Origin: Halobacteriales archaeon
Lineage (GTDB): Archaea > Halobacteriota > Halobacteria > Halobacteriales > SKSH01
Reading direction: 5' to 3'
Assembly: GCA_007118145.1 (NCBI GenBank)
Contig: SKSD01000015.1
Location: 75,268-139,267 of the forward strand
Length of the DNA stretch: 64,000 bases
Numbering within the stretch: position 1 is the first letter of the stretch; every line of letters begins with the position of its first letter. Of this stretch, positions 17,977-27,394 are shown in pieces. A model generated the notes under the pieces. The model had not been told where the DNA came from. It did not search any database and worked only from the letters and a program-made list of their open reading frames with translations. The position numbers and the translations under genes were made by a program.

Positions 17977-19913
17977 GAGATCCCCAGTGCAGTCACCACG
18001 GTGAGGAGTAACTGGAGGGGGACACCCACTCGAGCGTAGTCTGTGAATTGATACCCACCCGGGCCATAGACCATGAGGTTCGTCTGGTAGCCAACCGGCG
18101 TCATGAACGCGGTCGAGGCAGCGAAGGTGACTGCGAGTGCGAACGCGAAGGGGCTGGCCCCGATGCTGACGGCGAAATCGACAGCAACAGGAACCATCAA
18201 TACCACAGAGGCGTTGTTACTGACCGCCTCAGTGATAATCGCCGTGAAGAGGTAAAACACACCTAGGAGTAAGACGGGATGGAGATCCCCAAATCCGGTC
18301 ATGGCAAGCCCCGCGACGTACGCAGCCGTACCGGTTCGTTCCATCGCGATGCCGAGTGGGATCAATCCAGCTAGCAGGAATATCACACTCCAATCGACCG
18401 ACTCATAGATCTCACCTGGTCTGAGACACCCGGTGACCACCATCGCTACCATGCCACCGAGCGCGCTGTGAACGATCGGGACGATTCCGAGGCCTGGCAG
18501 CGCAACGACTAATGCGATGATGCCGAGGGCGATCGGCAGTTTCTCCCGACGGTACTCTGGTAGTTCGAACTCCCCGATGACGACGAAGAAACGACTTCTG
18601 ACGAACCGTCTGGTGGTCTGTTCGTCACCCTGGATGAGCAGTGTGTCACCAGCACGAAGGGGCCGTTCAGCCATCCTTGCCCGGATGATTCGACCACCTC
18701 GACGGATGGCGAGTACCGTCGCTCGATACCGTTCGCGAAATGCAGCCGACTCGAGTGTCTCCCCGATCAGTGGTGACTCGGGTGCGATCACCACCTCAAG
18801 GAGCTTGAGTTCGGGTTCAATACGTTCCCCGTACTCGAATTGAAGTTGCTCGTCAGTCACCTCCTCAGCATCCGGTGCGAGATCCAGTCCCTCGTCATCG
18901 ATGAGTGCGAGGAGGCTCTCGCGATCGGTCCGTAAGACGAGAATATCACCGGATTGGATCTGCCTCGTCATCAGCGGCCCCCCGAAGGCAACACCACCTC
19001 GTACGAGTTGGACGACATCAGCATCGATGCCAAGGTTCGCGATACTCTCACCAACAGATTGACCGACGAAATCTGAGTCCGGCCGGACGATGACCTCGGT
19101 TAGATATTCCGACATGTTGTAGGCATCAGTGAGTCCCGCGCCCCCAGCCAATCGCTCTGGGACCAGCCGCTGGCCGACGGTCATGAGGTACACGACCCCG
19201 ACGATCAGGACGACGATGCCGAGCTGCGTGAACTCGAACATGGTGAACGCGTCGAACTCGGCACCCATCTGGTCGAACACATCACTCGCGAGCAGGTTCG
19301 TCGATGTCCCTATCAACGTCAACATCCCACCCATCATCGCGGCGAATGAGATCGGCATAAGCAATCTCGACGGTGAAACACCGGTCCGTTGTGAGAGTTC
19401 GTTGACCAGCGGAATCATCACAGCGACGACCGGTGTGTTGTTGACGAACCCAGCCGACCCTCCAGCCAGACCAAGCACGGAGGCGAGTTGTTTGGTCGGG
19501 CTGTCACCAAAGCGCCTGGCGATTTGTTTCCCAATGACGCTGATCACACCGGTCCGACGGATGCCCTCGCTCAGGATGAACATGGCCAGGACCGTGATCG
19601 TCGCCGGACTCGAGAACCCAGAGATGCCATCTGCCGGGGTGACCCCGGTCCAAGGTTCGAGTGCAATCAACGCGACTAGCACCCCGATCGCAGTCACATC
19701 GAGCGGGACGGGTTCGGTCACGAACAGTACGACAGCAACCGCGATGATCGCAAAGATGACGAGTATGTTGATATCGAGCTGTGGAGCCTCCACACCCGTC
19801 TGTAGCAACACGTCGTCGACGAGGGCCATCGGTGAACTGGATCCCGCTGTCATGTGCTCGCTATATTCGAGGACATCACAGTCACCGTGTATCAAACCTT
19901 CCCGCAACGTCAT
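17958..19913 (-). CDS. SLC13/DASS-type anion permease with two RCK-C domains
   Basis: The 651-residue membrane protein belongs to the divalent anion/sodium symporter (SLC13, SAC1-like) family, which imports sulphate or dicarboxylates. N-terminal helices start near residue 48; NNTPVVAVMIPLV and GTSTNLLASD match the two helix-breaking anion sites, and the C-terminal half repeats them with SNNASVVLMVPVAV and VGYQTNLMVYGPGGY. Residues about 265-440 hold two TrkA-C (RCK-C) regulatory domains. The start is uncertain: ATG 19913 overlaps the upstream stop as ATGA, which suggests coupling, but ATG 19853 or 19829 also precede the first helix. Confidence 0.83.
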   Translation of the reverse strand: MTLREGLIHGDCDVLEYSEHMTAGSSSPMALVDDVLLQTGVEAPQLDINILVIFAIIAVAVVLFVTEPVPLDVTAIGVLVALIALEPWTGVTPADGISGFSSPATITVLAMFILSEGIRRTGVISVIGKQIARRFGDSPTKQLASVLGLAGGSAGFVNNTPVVAVMIPLVNELSQRTGVSPSRLLMPISFAAMMGGMLTLIGTSTNLLASDVFDQMGAEFDAFTMFEFTQLGIVVLIVGVVYLMTVGQRLVPERLAGGAGLTDAYNMSEYLTEVIVRPDSDFVGQSVGESIANLGIDADVVQLVRGGVAFGGPLMTRQIQSGDILVLRTDRESLLALIDDEGLDLAPDAEEVTDEQLQFEYGERIEPELKLLEVVIAPESPLIGETLESAAFRERYRATVLAIRRGGRIIRARMAERPLRAGDTLLIQGDEQTTRRFVRSRFFVVIGEFELPEYRREKLPIALGIIALVVALPGLGIVPIVHSALGGMVAMVVTGCLRPGEIYESVDWSVIFLLAGLIPLGIAMERTGTAAYVAGLAMTGFGDLHPVLLLGVFYLFTAIITEAVSNNASVVLMVPVAVDFAVSIGASPFAFALAVTFAASTAFMTPVGYQTNLMVYGPGGYQFTDYARVGVPLQLLLTVVTALGISYFWGV

Positions 19914-20899
19914 CGGTCCTGCGACTGCAAGCAGCTAATATATCTGGTGAGCGACCGGTGCACCCTGCGTTCGAATGTATCGATGACCGACCAGCCACAC
20001 GCCGTCGCTAACGCATCGATCGGGGCATCGAACACCGCCACGCACCGATCGGTTACCTCGATCGCCTCGTTGAGCGTCGCCTCAACGAGCTCGTTGGCAG
20101 AGGTATGCTCGATCGGTGATTGTCTGCCATAGGGTGCGTCGAACACGATCGCGTCAACAGCTCGTATCGGGAGTTGCGCAGCTGTTCCCTGAACGATGTC
20201 GGCTGGGTGGGTCGGGTCGACGATCGCCTCGATGTTCTGGCGTGCCCCTCGCACCATCTTGCGTTGGACATCGATACCGATCGGCTCGACACCGACGAGG
20301 GCTGCCTCGATGAGTACACCACCTGGACCACACATCGGATCGAGGAGTCGATCACCGGGGTGGACCCCTGTGAGATTGACGAGCACACGGGCGAGGAGTG
20401 GATCCATAGTCCCGGGTTGTCGAAACGGCCGCAGGGGCGGTGCACGGTGCGTATACTCACGCGGTGTCTCGAGCAGTAACCAACCGATGAACCACCTCGG
20501 TCGATCTTGCGAGGCCGTCGCCAGTACGCGAAACTCCCGATCCGGTGACTCGAGATCGATGGTATGGCCATGTCTGACCAATACATCACCGATACGACGC
20601 TCGGTTGTCTGGGTATCCACATCGCCCAGGCCACGTACATCCCTCGCTCTGACCGCGACGGTACTCTCAGCGTCGGGCGCTAGCGACTCGACGTACGAGA
20701 CGAGGTCATCGAGCGTACCCTCGACCACGCCGAGTGAGCGATTGATACGCCTCGTGAGAGCAAGACGGTCCGCCTCCTCGAGGGCTACCTTATCGGCGAG
20801 ACCGATGCCCGGGGCAACGGAATGACAGCCATCGGTGACCACCTTGGCCTCGGCGACAGCGAGGTGGTCATCCTCTCCGGCGAACTCGAGGAGATACAC
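19910..20899 (-). CDS. tRNA (guanine-10-N2) methyltransferase, Trm-G10 type
   Basis: This 329-residue protein is the archaeal Trm-G10 (Trm11 homologue), which makes N2-methyl- or N2,N2-dimethylguanosine at position 10 of tRNA. The N-terminal half contains a THUMP-type RNA-binding region; the C-terminal half is a Rossmann methyltransferase with LDPMCGPGGVLIEAALVG for S-adenosylmethionine and FDAPYGRQS as the catalytic (D/N)PP(Y/F) variant. The start is GTG at 20899 because an in-frame TAA lies two codons upstream. It is divergent from tbp and its stop overlaps the SLC13 start as ATGA. Confidence 0.9.
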   Translation of the reverse strand: MYLLEFAGEDDHLAVAEAKVVTDGCHSVAPGIGLADKVALEEADRLALTRRINRSLGVVEGTLDDLVSYVESLAPDAESTVAVRARDVRGLGDVDTQTTERRIGDVLVRHGHTIDLESPDREFRVLATASQDRPRWFIGWLLLETPREYTHRAPPLRPFRQPGTMDPLLARVLVNLTGVHPGDRLLDPMCGPGGVLIEAALVGVEPIGIDVQRKMVRGARQNIEAIVDPTHPADIVQGTAAQLPIRAVDAIVFDAPYGRQSPIEHTSANELVEATLNEAIEVTDRCVAVFDAPIDALATACGWSVIDTFERRVHRSLTRYISCLQSQDR

Positions 20900-20972
20900 G
20901 AGTTACATCCCGTATCGCGGGGAAAAATGCGTACTGGTCTACTTTGTAGGGTATGCACGGTGCGTATCAACC

Positions 20973-20980
20973 TTTATAAA
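20973..20980 (+). promoter_or_regulatory. TATA box of the tbp gene
   Basis: TTTATAAA is centred 30 bases before the tbp ATG at 21007. A second AT-rich element TTAAATAC follows at 20983-20990. The strong consensus fits a highly expressed, leaderless and possibly autoregulated factor gene. Confidence 0.6.
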
Positions 20981-21006
20981 CCTTAAATACAACCTTAAAA
21001 GCACGC

Positions 21007-21567
21007 ATGGACGACCCAAAGAAAACCATCAACATTGAAAATGTCGTTGCATCAACAGGAATTGGGCAGGAACTCGATTTGCAGAGTGTAGCGATGGATC
21101 TCGAGGGTGCAGATTATGACCCCGAACAGTTCCCTGGACTCGTCTATCGGACACAGAATCCAAAATCAGCCGCTCTCATCTTCCGCTCAGGCAAGATCGT
21201 CTGCACCGGAGCGAAGTCCACCGAGGACGTGCATGAGAGCCTCCGTATCGTGTTCGACAAGCTTCGGGAGCTCGATATCGAGGTCGATGAAGATCCCGAG
21301 ATAGTGGTCCAGAATATCGTGACCAGCGCCGACTTGGGAACGAACCTCAACCTCAATGCAATCGCTATCGGACTCGGTCTCGAGAATATCGAGTACGAAC
21401 CGGAGCAGTTCCCCGGGCTCGTCTACCGACTCGATGAACCCAAGGTAGTCGCGTTGTTGTTCGGCAGTGGGAAGCTCGTCATCACCGGAGGCAAGCGCCC
21501 GGTCGATGCTGAACATGCGGTCGATAAGATCGTGTCGCGTCTCGACGAGATGGGATTGCTCGAATAA
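21007..21567 (+). CDS. tbp: TATA-binding protein (general transcription factor)
   Basis: TBP binds the TATA box and recruits TFB and RNA polymerase. The 186-residue product is made of two direct repeats, each with the EQFPGLVYR motif and an IVCTGAK or LVITGGK strand, forming the saddle. The sequence [20 protein letters not shown] is almost identical to haloarchaeal TBP as I remember it, which is the strongest single taxonomic marker in the window. The C-terminus is acidic. Haloarchaea often have several TBPs; this one looks like the core, chromosomal form. Confidence 0.97.
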   Translation: MDDPKKTINIENVVASTGIGQELDLQSVAMDLEGADYDPEQFPGLVYRTQNPKSAALIFRSGKIVCTGAKSTEDVHESLRIVFDKLRELDIEVDEDPEIVVQNIVTSADLGTNLNLNAIAIGLGLENIEYEPEQFPGLVYRLDEPKVVALLFGSGKLVITGGKRPVDAEHAVDKIVSRLDEMGLLE

Positions 21568-21635
21568 CGCCGACGCGCTTGTTTCTGACTGTTGTGGAGT
21601 ATATCGGTAGCGCTGACCAGGCTCGCGATAGTTCG

Positions 21636-22247
21636 CTATGGTTGCTCCGAGCCAATATCTGGATAGAGCGTCTCTAAGAGCCAGACGGTGACGTGCACCT
21701 CGATAGCCGCGGCGATGGCGAGGACGACCCAGGCAGCTACGAGCAACATGACGATCCGTTTGAGCTCACCTTCATCGAGCAAGCGCTCGCGTCGATTGGT
21801 TATCCGAAGGATGAATCTGTGTAACAGCCTGAAGGTGACAGCGGAGGCGACGAAGAATGCCGGTAGTTCGAGTATACCGTGTGGGAGTAAGCCGACGAGG
21901 AGAAAATCGATGCCAACGTCCTGGGCGATCGGTGTCGCGATGTATCCGACCAGGATGCCGTTGGTCAAGAGGATCATCACGGTCAGTAGCCCAAACGAGA
22001 GCACGCCGACCAACGCGAGGATGAACACGATCGAGTTATTGACGAGGATGACGAGTGTGGTGAACTCCTCGGGGAAAACCTCATCCAGCTCCTCGACACC
22101 CAGTATGGCCAGGAGGTCGACTCGATCGACCATCAAGATGCCGATGAGGATACCGATGGTGAAGAGGGCGACAGCGAGCTTGAAATACGGCCAATGCTCG
22201 TAGAAGGCGAGGCGTAACTCACCTAGCTGGTTGCGAGGTGATGCCAT
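21636..22247 (-). CDS. SpoIIM/DUF95-family integral membrane protein
   Basis: The 203-residue protein has five or so membrane segments and the family pattern NNSIVFILALVGVLSFGLLTVMILLTNGILVGYIA followed by LLPHGILELPAFFVASAVTFRL. The HGxxE(L/I)PA motif is diagnostic for the DUF95/SpoIIM family, whose role in archaea is unknown. The ATG at 22247 gives MASPRNQLGELRLAFYEHW; the open frame upstream has no signal of coding. A TATA-like element stands 28 bases before it, in the gap shared with the divergent deaminase gene. Confidence 0.87.
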   Translation of the reverse strand: MASPRNQLGELRLAFYEHWPYFKLAVALFTIGILIGILMVDRVDLLAILGVEELDEVFPEEFTTLVILVNNSIVFILALVGVLSFGLLTVMILLTNGILVGYIATPIAQDVGIDFLLVGLLPHGILELPAFFVASAVTFRLLHRFILRITNRRERLLDEGELKRIVMLLVAAWVVLAIAAAIEVHVTVWLLETLYPDIGSEQP

Positions 22248-22270
22248 CACGACGACATTCTCGGTGGACA

Positions 22271-22280
22271 CTCTTAAGCG
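22271..22280 (-). promoter_or_regulatory. TATA-like box of the DUF95 gene
   Basis: The minus strand reads CGCTTAAGAG about 28 bases before the ATG at 22247 and supports that start over any upstream codon. Confidence 0.45.
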
Positions 22281-22344
22281 CGGTTGCCTGTACCCTCTCA
22301 GCCAGTCGCTGCTTACTTGGCAGGTCGACCGGAAGCAACCACCG

Positions 22345-23637
22345 ATGGGAACGCTCACAATCGCGGGTGGACAGGTGCTATTACCCGACGGGTCGATCGA
22401 ACGGGGTGATGTCGTCATCGATACCGCTGATGGTGTTATCAGGAGTATCGAGGAAGCAACAGAGCGACATGGTAACGTCCTCGATGCCAGTGATGGGCTC
22501 GTCATCCCAGGACTGGTGAACGCGCACTGTCACGTGGCGATGACGCTCCTCAGGGGACATGCTGATGACAAACCGTTGCATGAGTGGCTCGAGGAGGATA
22601 TCTTCCCTGTCGAGGCCCAGCTGACAGAGGCAGATGTCCGGGTCGGCGCACAACTCGGGATGGTCGAGATGATCAAATCTGGCACAACCGGTTTTTGTGA
22701 CATGTACTTCTTCGAGGAGGAGATAGCCGATGTCGCGAAGACGAGTGGGTTGCGTGCCTTGCTGGGGTATGGCATCATCACCCTCGGGAAGGACGACGAC
22801 GATATCGAGGCCGAGCTCGAGGCGACAAAAGCGTTCATCGAGTACTGCAGAGAGCTTGAATCGGACCGGATACATGGGGCAGTGATGCCTCATGCTGTTC
22901 GAACGGTCGATCCGGAGACGTTACACACCACCGCCCGACTTGCTGCCGCCCTCGACGCACCGATTCACATCCACATGAGTGAGACGATCGATGATGTTGA
23001 GGTGGTCTTAGACCGCGACGGCCAACGCCCCCCAGCAACAGCAGCTGAGCAGGGCATCCTCGGCGAGAACCGATTCGTCGCACACGGGGTTCATCTTAAT
23101 ACTGAAGATATTGAGATGATGGCCACCACAGGGACCGGTGTTGCCCACTGCCCGAGTGCCAACATGAAACTGGCCAGCGGTATCGCCCCGGTGGCATCGC
23201 TCCTCGAGTATGACGTTCCTGTCGGTATCGGGACAGACGGACCTGCATCGAACAACGACCTCGATATGTTCGAGGAGATGCGATTGGCCGCACTATTGGC
23301 CAAGGTCGCAACCGATGATGCCAGTGTGCTCCCTGCTGCGACCGCATTTCACCTCGCCACGAGGGGTGGCGCAGCGCTCCTCGGGATGCCGGGTGGCCAG
23401 CTCGAGGCAGGTGCCGCCGCCGATCTAGCTGTCATCGACTGCTCAGCCCCACATTTCATCCCCCCACATGACCTGCTCAGCCATCTCGTCTACACCGCTA
23501 AGGGTGCAGATGTGCGACATACGGTCTGTGATGGGACTGTCCTCATGCGCGATCGTGAGGTGCTCACCCTCGACGAACTCGCCATACGTAACGAGGCTAG
23601 TGAACGGGCAGCAGCACTGGTCGACCGGGCTGCCTGA
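22345..23637 (+). CDS. mtaD: 5'-methylthioadenosine/S-adenosylhomocysteine deaminase
   Basis: This amidohydrolase (430 residues) deaminates S-adenosylhomocysteine, methylthioadenosine or related nucleosides to their inosyl forms. The metal-binding HxH is in GLVNAHCHVAMTLLRGH near residue 60, with further ligands in HIHMSET, HGVHLN and the GTDGPASNNDLDMFEEMR motif near residue 295, all typical of MTA/SAH deaminase. The ATG at 22345 precedes MGTLTIAGGQVLL. It lies 41 bases upstream of adenosylhomocysteinase on the same strand, which ties it to methyl-cycle recycling. Confidence 0.91.
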   Translation: MGTLTIAGGQVLLPDGSIERGDVVIDTADGVIRSIEEATERHGNVLDASDGLVIPGLVNAHCHVAMTLLRGHADDKPLHEWLEEDIFPVEAQLTEADVRVGAQLGMVEMIKSGTTGFCDMYFFEEEIADVAKTSGLRALLGYGIITLGKDDDDIEAELEATKAFIEYCRELESDRIHGAVMPHAVRTVDPETLHTTARLAAALDAPIHIHMSETIDDVEVVLDRDGQRPPATAAEQGILGENRFVAHGVHLNTEDIEMMATTGTGVAHCPSANMKLASGIAPVASLLEYDVPVGIGTDGPASNNDLDMFEEMRLAALLAKVATDDASVLPAATAFHLATRGGAALLGMPGGQLEAGAAADLAVIDCSAPHFIPPHDLLSHLVYTAKGADVRHTVCDGTVLMRDREVLTLDELAIRNEASERAAALVDRAA

Positions 23638-23678
23638 GTGTCGGTAGGGTTTTCCCCCACCTGGTCCGACAAGCAGAT

Positions 23679-24965
23679 ATGGCCGACCACACCACATCGA
23701 TTGCGAGACAAATTGATGATGTCACATCGCTCGCAACCGAGGGGACTCGTAAGCTGGATTGGGTTCGCCAGTACATGCCGATCCTCGATCACCTCCGGGA
23801 CACGTTCATGCAGGAACGACCGCTCGAGGGTGAGACCATCGCAATGGCGATGCACGTCGAGGCGAAGACTGGTGTACTCGTCGAGGTGCTCGAGGCAGCC
23901 GGCGCAGAGGTGGCACTCACCGGGTGTAACCCACTCTCGACGCACGACGATGTGAGCGTGGCACTGGACCAACTCGACGGGATACACAGCTACGCACGAC
24001 GCGGTGTCGACGATGAGGCATACTATGGGGCGATCGATGCCGTCCTCGACCATGACCCCACGATCACCATCGATGATGGCGGTGACCTCATCTTCAGAAT
24101 CCACGAGCATCGGAGGGACCTCCTGGATACGATCCTGGGCGGGTGTGAGGAGACCACCACCGGTGTGAAGCGACTGAGACACATGGCGGCTGACGATGCC
24201 CTTGAGTACCCCGTCTTCGCGGTGAACGATACGCCGATGAAGCGACTCTTCGATAACGTCCATGGCACAGGGGAGGCATCCCTCGCGAGTATGGCCATGT
24301 CGACGAACCTCTCCTGGGCTGGCAAGGTGGTCGTCGTCGCCGGGTTCGGCTACTGCGGCAAAGGTATCGCTCGGAAGGCGAGTGGACAAAATGCGCGTGT
24401 GATTGTCACCGAGATCGACCCACGGATCGCCCTGGAGGCGCACATGGAGGGTTTCGAGGTCATGCCGATGCGTGAGGCGGCAAAGCTCGGCGATATCTTC
24501 ATCACCACGACGGGCAACCGTGACATCATCACCGAATCCCATTTCGAGGTGATGCAAGACGGGGCCGTCATGGCCAACGCAGGGCACTTCGATGTGGAGA
24601 TCAATCTGGATGACCTTGAGCGGCTCGCTGACACACGCTTCGAAGCACGTGATGGGGTGACATCGTACGAGATGGGTGACGGGCGTGTGTTGAGCGTCCT
24701 CGCTGAGGGGCGACTGGTCAACCTTGCCACACCGATCTCACTGGGACACCCAATCGAGGTGATGGATCAGAGTTTCGGTATCCAAGCAGTCTGTGCACGT
24801 GAACTCGCCACCAACGCTGGAGCGTATGGACCTGGTGTACACGATGTACCCGATGAATTAGATCGCGAGATCGCCGAGGTGAAGCTCCATGCAGAGGGTA
24901 TCCAGATCGACGAGCTGAGCGAACGTCAACAGGCGTACCTCTCCTCGTGGGAACACGGTACCTAA
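23679..24965 (+). CDS. ahcY: Adenosylhomocysteinase (or S-inosylhomocysteine hydrolase)
   Basis: The 428-residue enzyme removes S-adenosylhomocysteine, the product inhibitor of methyltransferases, by splitting it to homocysteine and the nucleoside. The NAD-binding motif VVVAGFGYCGKGIARKASG is near residues 218-236; the substrate segment AMHVEAKTGVLVEVL and the C-terminal domain are conserved. The archaeal form lacks the long insertion and C-terminal tail of the animal enzyme. Since a deaminase precedes it, the true substrate could be S-inosylhomocysteine, as known for some methanogen homologues; that is inference. Confidence 0.95.
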   Translation: MADHTTSIARQIDDVTSLATEGTRKLDWVRQYMPILDHLRDTFMQERPLEGETIAMAMHVEAKTGVLVEVLEAAGAEVALTGCNPLSTHDDVSVALDQLDGIHSYARRGVDDEAYYGAIDAVLDHDPTITIDDGGDLIFRIHEHRRDLLDTILGGCEETTTGVKRLRHMAADDALEYPVFAVNDTPMKRLFDNVHGTGEASLASMAMSTNLSWAGKVVVVAGFGYCGKGIARKASGQNARVIVTEIDPRIALEAHMEGFEVMPMREAAKLGDIFITTTGNRDIITESHFEVMQDGAVMANAGHFDVEINLDDLERLADTRFEARDGVTSYEMGDGRVLSVLAEGRLVNLATPISLGHPIEVMDQSFGIQAVCARELATNAGAYGPGVHDVPDELDREIAEVKLHAEGIQIDELSERQQAYLSSWEHGT

Positions 24966-25022
24966 GAGTGGTGATGCCAACACGGTCGTCGTGTTTTTGT
25001 ATGATGGTGCGTGAGTGTCGGT

Positions 25023-25412
25023 ATGGCCAACCTCAAGGGAGAGCGTCGCGAGCGGGAGTTGGTCAACCGTCTCGACGATGCTGGCTTCGCCGTAGTTCGC
25101 TCCCCGGCGAGTGGCAGTGGGACGAGTCGACACCAGCCCGATCTACTCGCAGGCAACGGTGAGGACTTCTACGCGATCGAGGCGAAGTCATCGAGCGGCG
25201 ACCCGATCTACATCAATGGCGAGGAGCTCGAGGGGTTGCTCTATTTCTCCCAACAGTTCGGTGCCAGGCCACGAGTCGGTGTTCGATTCGACCGCGAGGA
25301 CTGGTACTTCTTCCACCCTGGAGAACTCTACCGAACACCAGGTGGTAACTACAGAGTTAAACGTGAGACCGCGATCGACGACGGAGAGCCGTTTGAGAGC
25401 CTGGTAAGCTGA
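25023..25412 (+). CDS. hjc: Holliday junction resolvase Hjc
   Basis: Hjc cuts four-way DNA junctions at the end of homologous recombination. The 129-residue protein has the restriction-nuclease-like core: [28 protein letters not shown] with the catalytic Glu, [22 protein letters not shown] with the D...ExK motif, and [19 protein letters not shown]. The ATG at 25023 gives [14 protein letters not shown], the family start. It lies 57 bases after adenosylhomocysteinase. Confidence 0.95.
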   Translation: MANLKGERRERELVNRLDDAGFAVVRSPASGSGTSRHQPDLLAGNGEDFYAIEAKSSSGDPIYINGEELEGLLYFSQQFGARPRVGVRFDREDWYFFHPGELYRTPGGNYRVKRETAIDDGEPFESLVS

Positions 25413-25462
25413 AACCATCGTGTCGAAGTCCTTATCTGAAAAGGCGAGAAACGAGCGTGGTA

Positions 25463-25705
25463 ATGATCGAACGCGAGCGAGTTATCGAGATCGTCGCCTC
25501 CGTCGTCGCTGTTGGTCTCATGATCGGAATCATGGTACTGATCGGACGACAGTACACACAAAACGGAGAGTTCGGCGATTCGGGTGGCCTCATGCTGGTT
25601 GTCGCCATCATCCTGTTCGTGCTCTTGATGGCAGTCATCGGGTACGTACTCGCGTTCACGGTCACCGATAGCGGTGACAACAATACGGCTGATGCACCGG
25701 ATTAA
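25463..25705 (+). CDS. Small two-helix haloarchaeal membrane protein
   Basis: The product has 80 residues: a short charged N-terminus (MIERERVIEIV), two membrane helices at about residues 10-28 and 44-66, and an acidic tail TDSGDNNTADAPD. Its place before priL on the opposite strand and its length recall a conserved haloarchaeal family of unknown function. The ATG at 25463 is two codons after a possible GTG start at 25457. The stop codon overlaps the priL stop region by four bases (25702-25705). Confidence 0.68.
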   Translation: MIERERVIEIVASVVAVGLMIGIMVLIGRQYTQNGEFGDSGGLMLVVAIILFVLLMAVIGYVLAFTVTDSGDNNTADAPD

Positions 25706-26703
25706 TCCTGCTCAGCCAGGGCCGCATCGTAATACGCCAGTGGGTTGGTGATTTGTGAACACAGTTCGTCGGGGTCGATACAGTCACCAAAGGCGACCAT
25801 CGTCTCGCACGAACCTGGCGGAAACTGTGTGGGACCCTCCTCCCCGATGACAGCCTCAGCCATCGTTCGAAGTTCCACCGGCACCTCGTTCTCGATCACT
25901 GCATCGAGATCAGCAGGCGATAGCCCGATGCTCGTCAGAAACGTCACAAGCGCGAACCGCGAGTGACTCGAGAGACGGTCGCCTGCCTCGACTCGACCCA
26001 GCAACGCCTGCATACACGGTGGGAACAATGAAGGATCGATCCGATCGAACGAGTCAGGAAGTTTCGTATGCCCGAGTCGACGCTCGATCGCCCTCGTCGC
26101 ATCCTCGAGTGCGTCTGCAAGGTGTGGCGGTACCTCGAGGGGGATGCCGTCACCCACCCGCACACGAACAGCCGCCTCAATCACGTTGAACAGCTCATCC
26201 TCGGTGATCCTCACGAGACCATCGTGCACCGGGCGGTTCACCAGACGCCATCGTGACCCCTCAAGCTCGCTACTCAGTTGCAGATATCGCGTCACATCGA
26301 TGCCAAGTCCATCACCGAGATCTTCCAACTCAAGCTCGAACTCATCGAGTACGTGAGCTCGAGCTATGGCATGCGTCGGTGGCTGTGTCGCCTCGAGGTC
26401 GTTACGGATGCGTATCGTTGCGGTCCGTGCTTCGGCGTTTGTGAACCGACGCGTCACTCGGCGGTCATCGATGAGTGATACCAGGATACGCGCCAGAGGA
26501 TAGGAGAGGACCTCCACCTCGGTATCTGCATGTATATCGCCGACGGTCTCACCCGTGAGGGCATTTTCAAGTCGGTCGATAGCCCGGTCGAGCGCTGCCG
26601 ATCGAGAACCGGTCTCGAGAAGTTCATCGATCGGGGGCGCCTCGTCCCTCACAGCCTCGCGGGCTGACTCGAGGAACGGGTACCGGGCGAGCAACGCGTC
26701 CAT
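25702..26703 (-). CDS. priL: DNA primase large subunit PriL
   Basis: PriL is the iron-sulphur regulatory subunit of archaeal/eukaryotic primase and works with PriS to make RNA primers. The 333-residue protein starts MDALLARYPFLESAREAV and ends with the C-terminal helical domain in which four cysteines that would hold a 4Fe-4S cluster can be seen: FPPCMQALL near residue 245, then PGSCETMVAFGDC and DPDELCSQITNPLAYY. No priS is present in the window. Downstream of its promoter region on the other strand lie a conserved hypothetical gene and PCNA, a grouping seen in haloarchaea. Confidence 0.93.
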   Translation of the reverse strand: MDALLARYPFLESAREAVRDEAPPIDELLETGSRSAALDRAIDRLENALTGETVGDIHADTEVEVLSYPLARILVSLIDDRRVTRRFTNAEARTATIRIRNDLEATQPPTHAIARAHVLDEFELELEDLGDGLGIDVTRYLQLSSELEGSRWRLVNRPVHDGLVRITEDELFNVIEAAVRVRVGDGIPLEVPPHLADALEDATRAIERRLGHTKLPDSFDRIDPSLFPPCMQALLGRVEAGDRLSSHSRFALVTFLTSIGLSPADLDAVIENEVPVELRTMAEAVIGEEGPTQFPPGSCETMVAFGDCIDPDELCSQITNPLAYYDAALAEQD

Positions 26704-26800
26704 GCTCTGTCGCTCATAGGCGGTGAGGGACGGTTAAACCAACCGATGGGCGTGAAAGACAGGTACAAGCTTACCGAGAATGAATCACCCCAATAGCTGT

Positions 26801-27394
26801 ATGGGGTATTTCACATATCCATGCCCGGGTTGTGGCACGAGTGGGTCGATCCACGATCCATCGTGTGGTTTCGGAGACCGTACACGGTCTACCATCGAGC
26901 AGGCATATATCGATCTCATCGCCACGCTCGGGGATGACCCTCGCGGCGAGGCTGATCTCAAGACAGTCATCGGGGGCTGGTCGAGCGTCCATGCCGCCGC
27001 ACTCACCAGGCTACGACGTGAGGGTAGGATACGCGAGACAGATGCGAGCGATCTCGAGGTGGCACCGGCTGCGGTGCAGGCCGAGCGACTCATCGAGCCG
27101 ACGGTCGAACCCATCCGGACGGTACACCGACATGGAAGTGTCCCCGGGTGTCACGATAACGCCGTGTTCGCCCTCATCGCCTGGTACGAGATGGTCGGTC
27201 TCTCTTGGGCTGAGACCCGGGAACGTATGCTCCAGTGGCTCGATGAGAGTGGGACATGGGCCAGGGGCGGCTTCGATGAACACACACCTGAAGAGCTCAT
27301 CGATGGAAAACGACATGTCTACGAGCAGGGGTACGGATGGCGTGAGAAGGCAGAGGCAGCTAAGCGGGTGATCGAGCGAACACTCGACCTATGA
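26801..27394 (+). CDS. Conserved haloarchaeal protein with N-terminal zinc-ribbon motif
   Basis: No function is recognised. The 197-residue protein opens with [15 protein letters not shown], a likely metal-binding knuckle, then a winged-helix-like stretch ([41 protein letters not shown]). The C-terminal half ([32 protein letters not shown]...[30 protein letters not shown]) is strongly conserved in my memory of haloarchaeal homologues next to priL and pcn. That context suggests a replication-linked role. ATG 26801 is preferred to ATG 26780. The last six bases overlap the convergent PCNA gene. Confidence 0.75.
   Translation: MGYFTYPCPGCGTSGSIHDPSCGFGDRTRSTIEQAYIDLIATLGDDPRGEADLKTVIGGWSSVHAAALTRLRREGRIRETDASDLEVAPAAVQAERLIEPTVEPIRTVHRHGSVPGCHDNAVFALIAWYEMVGLSWAETRERMLQWLDESGTWARGGFDEHTPEELIDGKRHVYEQGYGWREKAEAAKRVIERTLDL

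Noticed and set aside
23490-24587. Open frame of 365 codons antisense to adenosylhomocysteinase
   Set aside because: It lies wholly inside a clear gene on the other strand; its product has no recognisable domain and an odd His/Arg-rich composition, as expected from a shadow frame.
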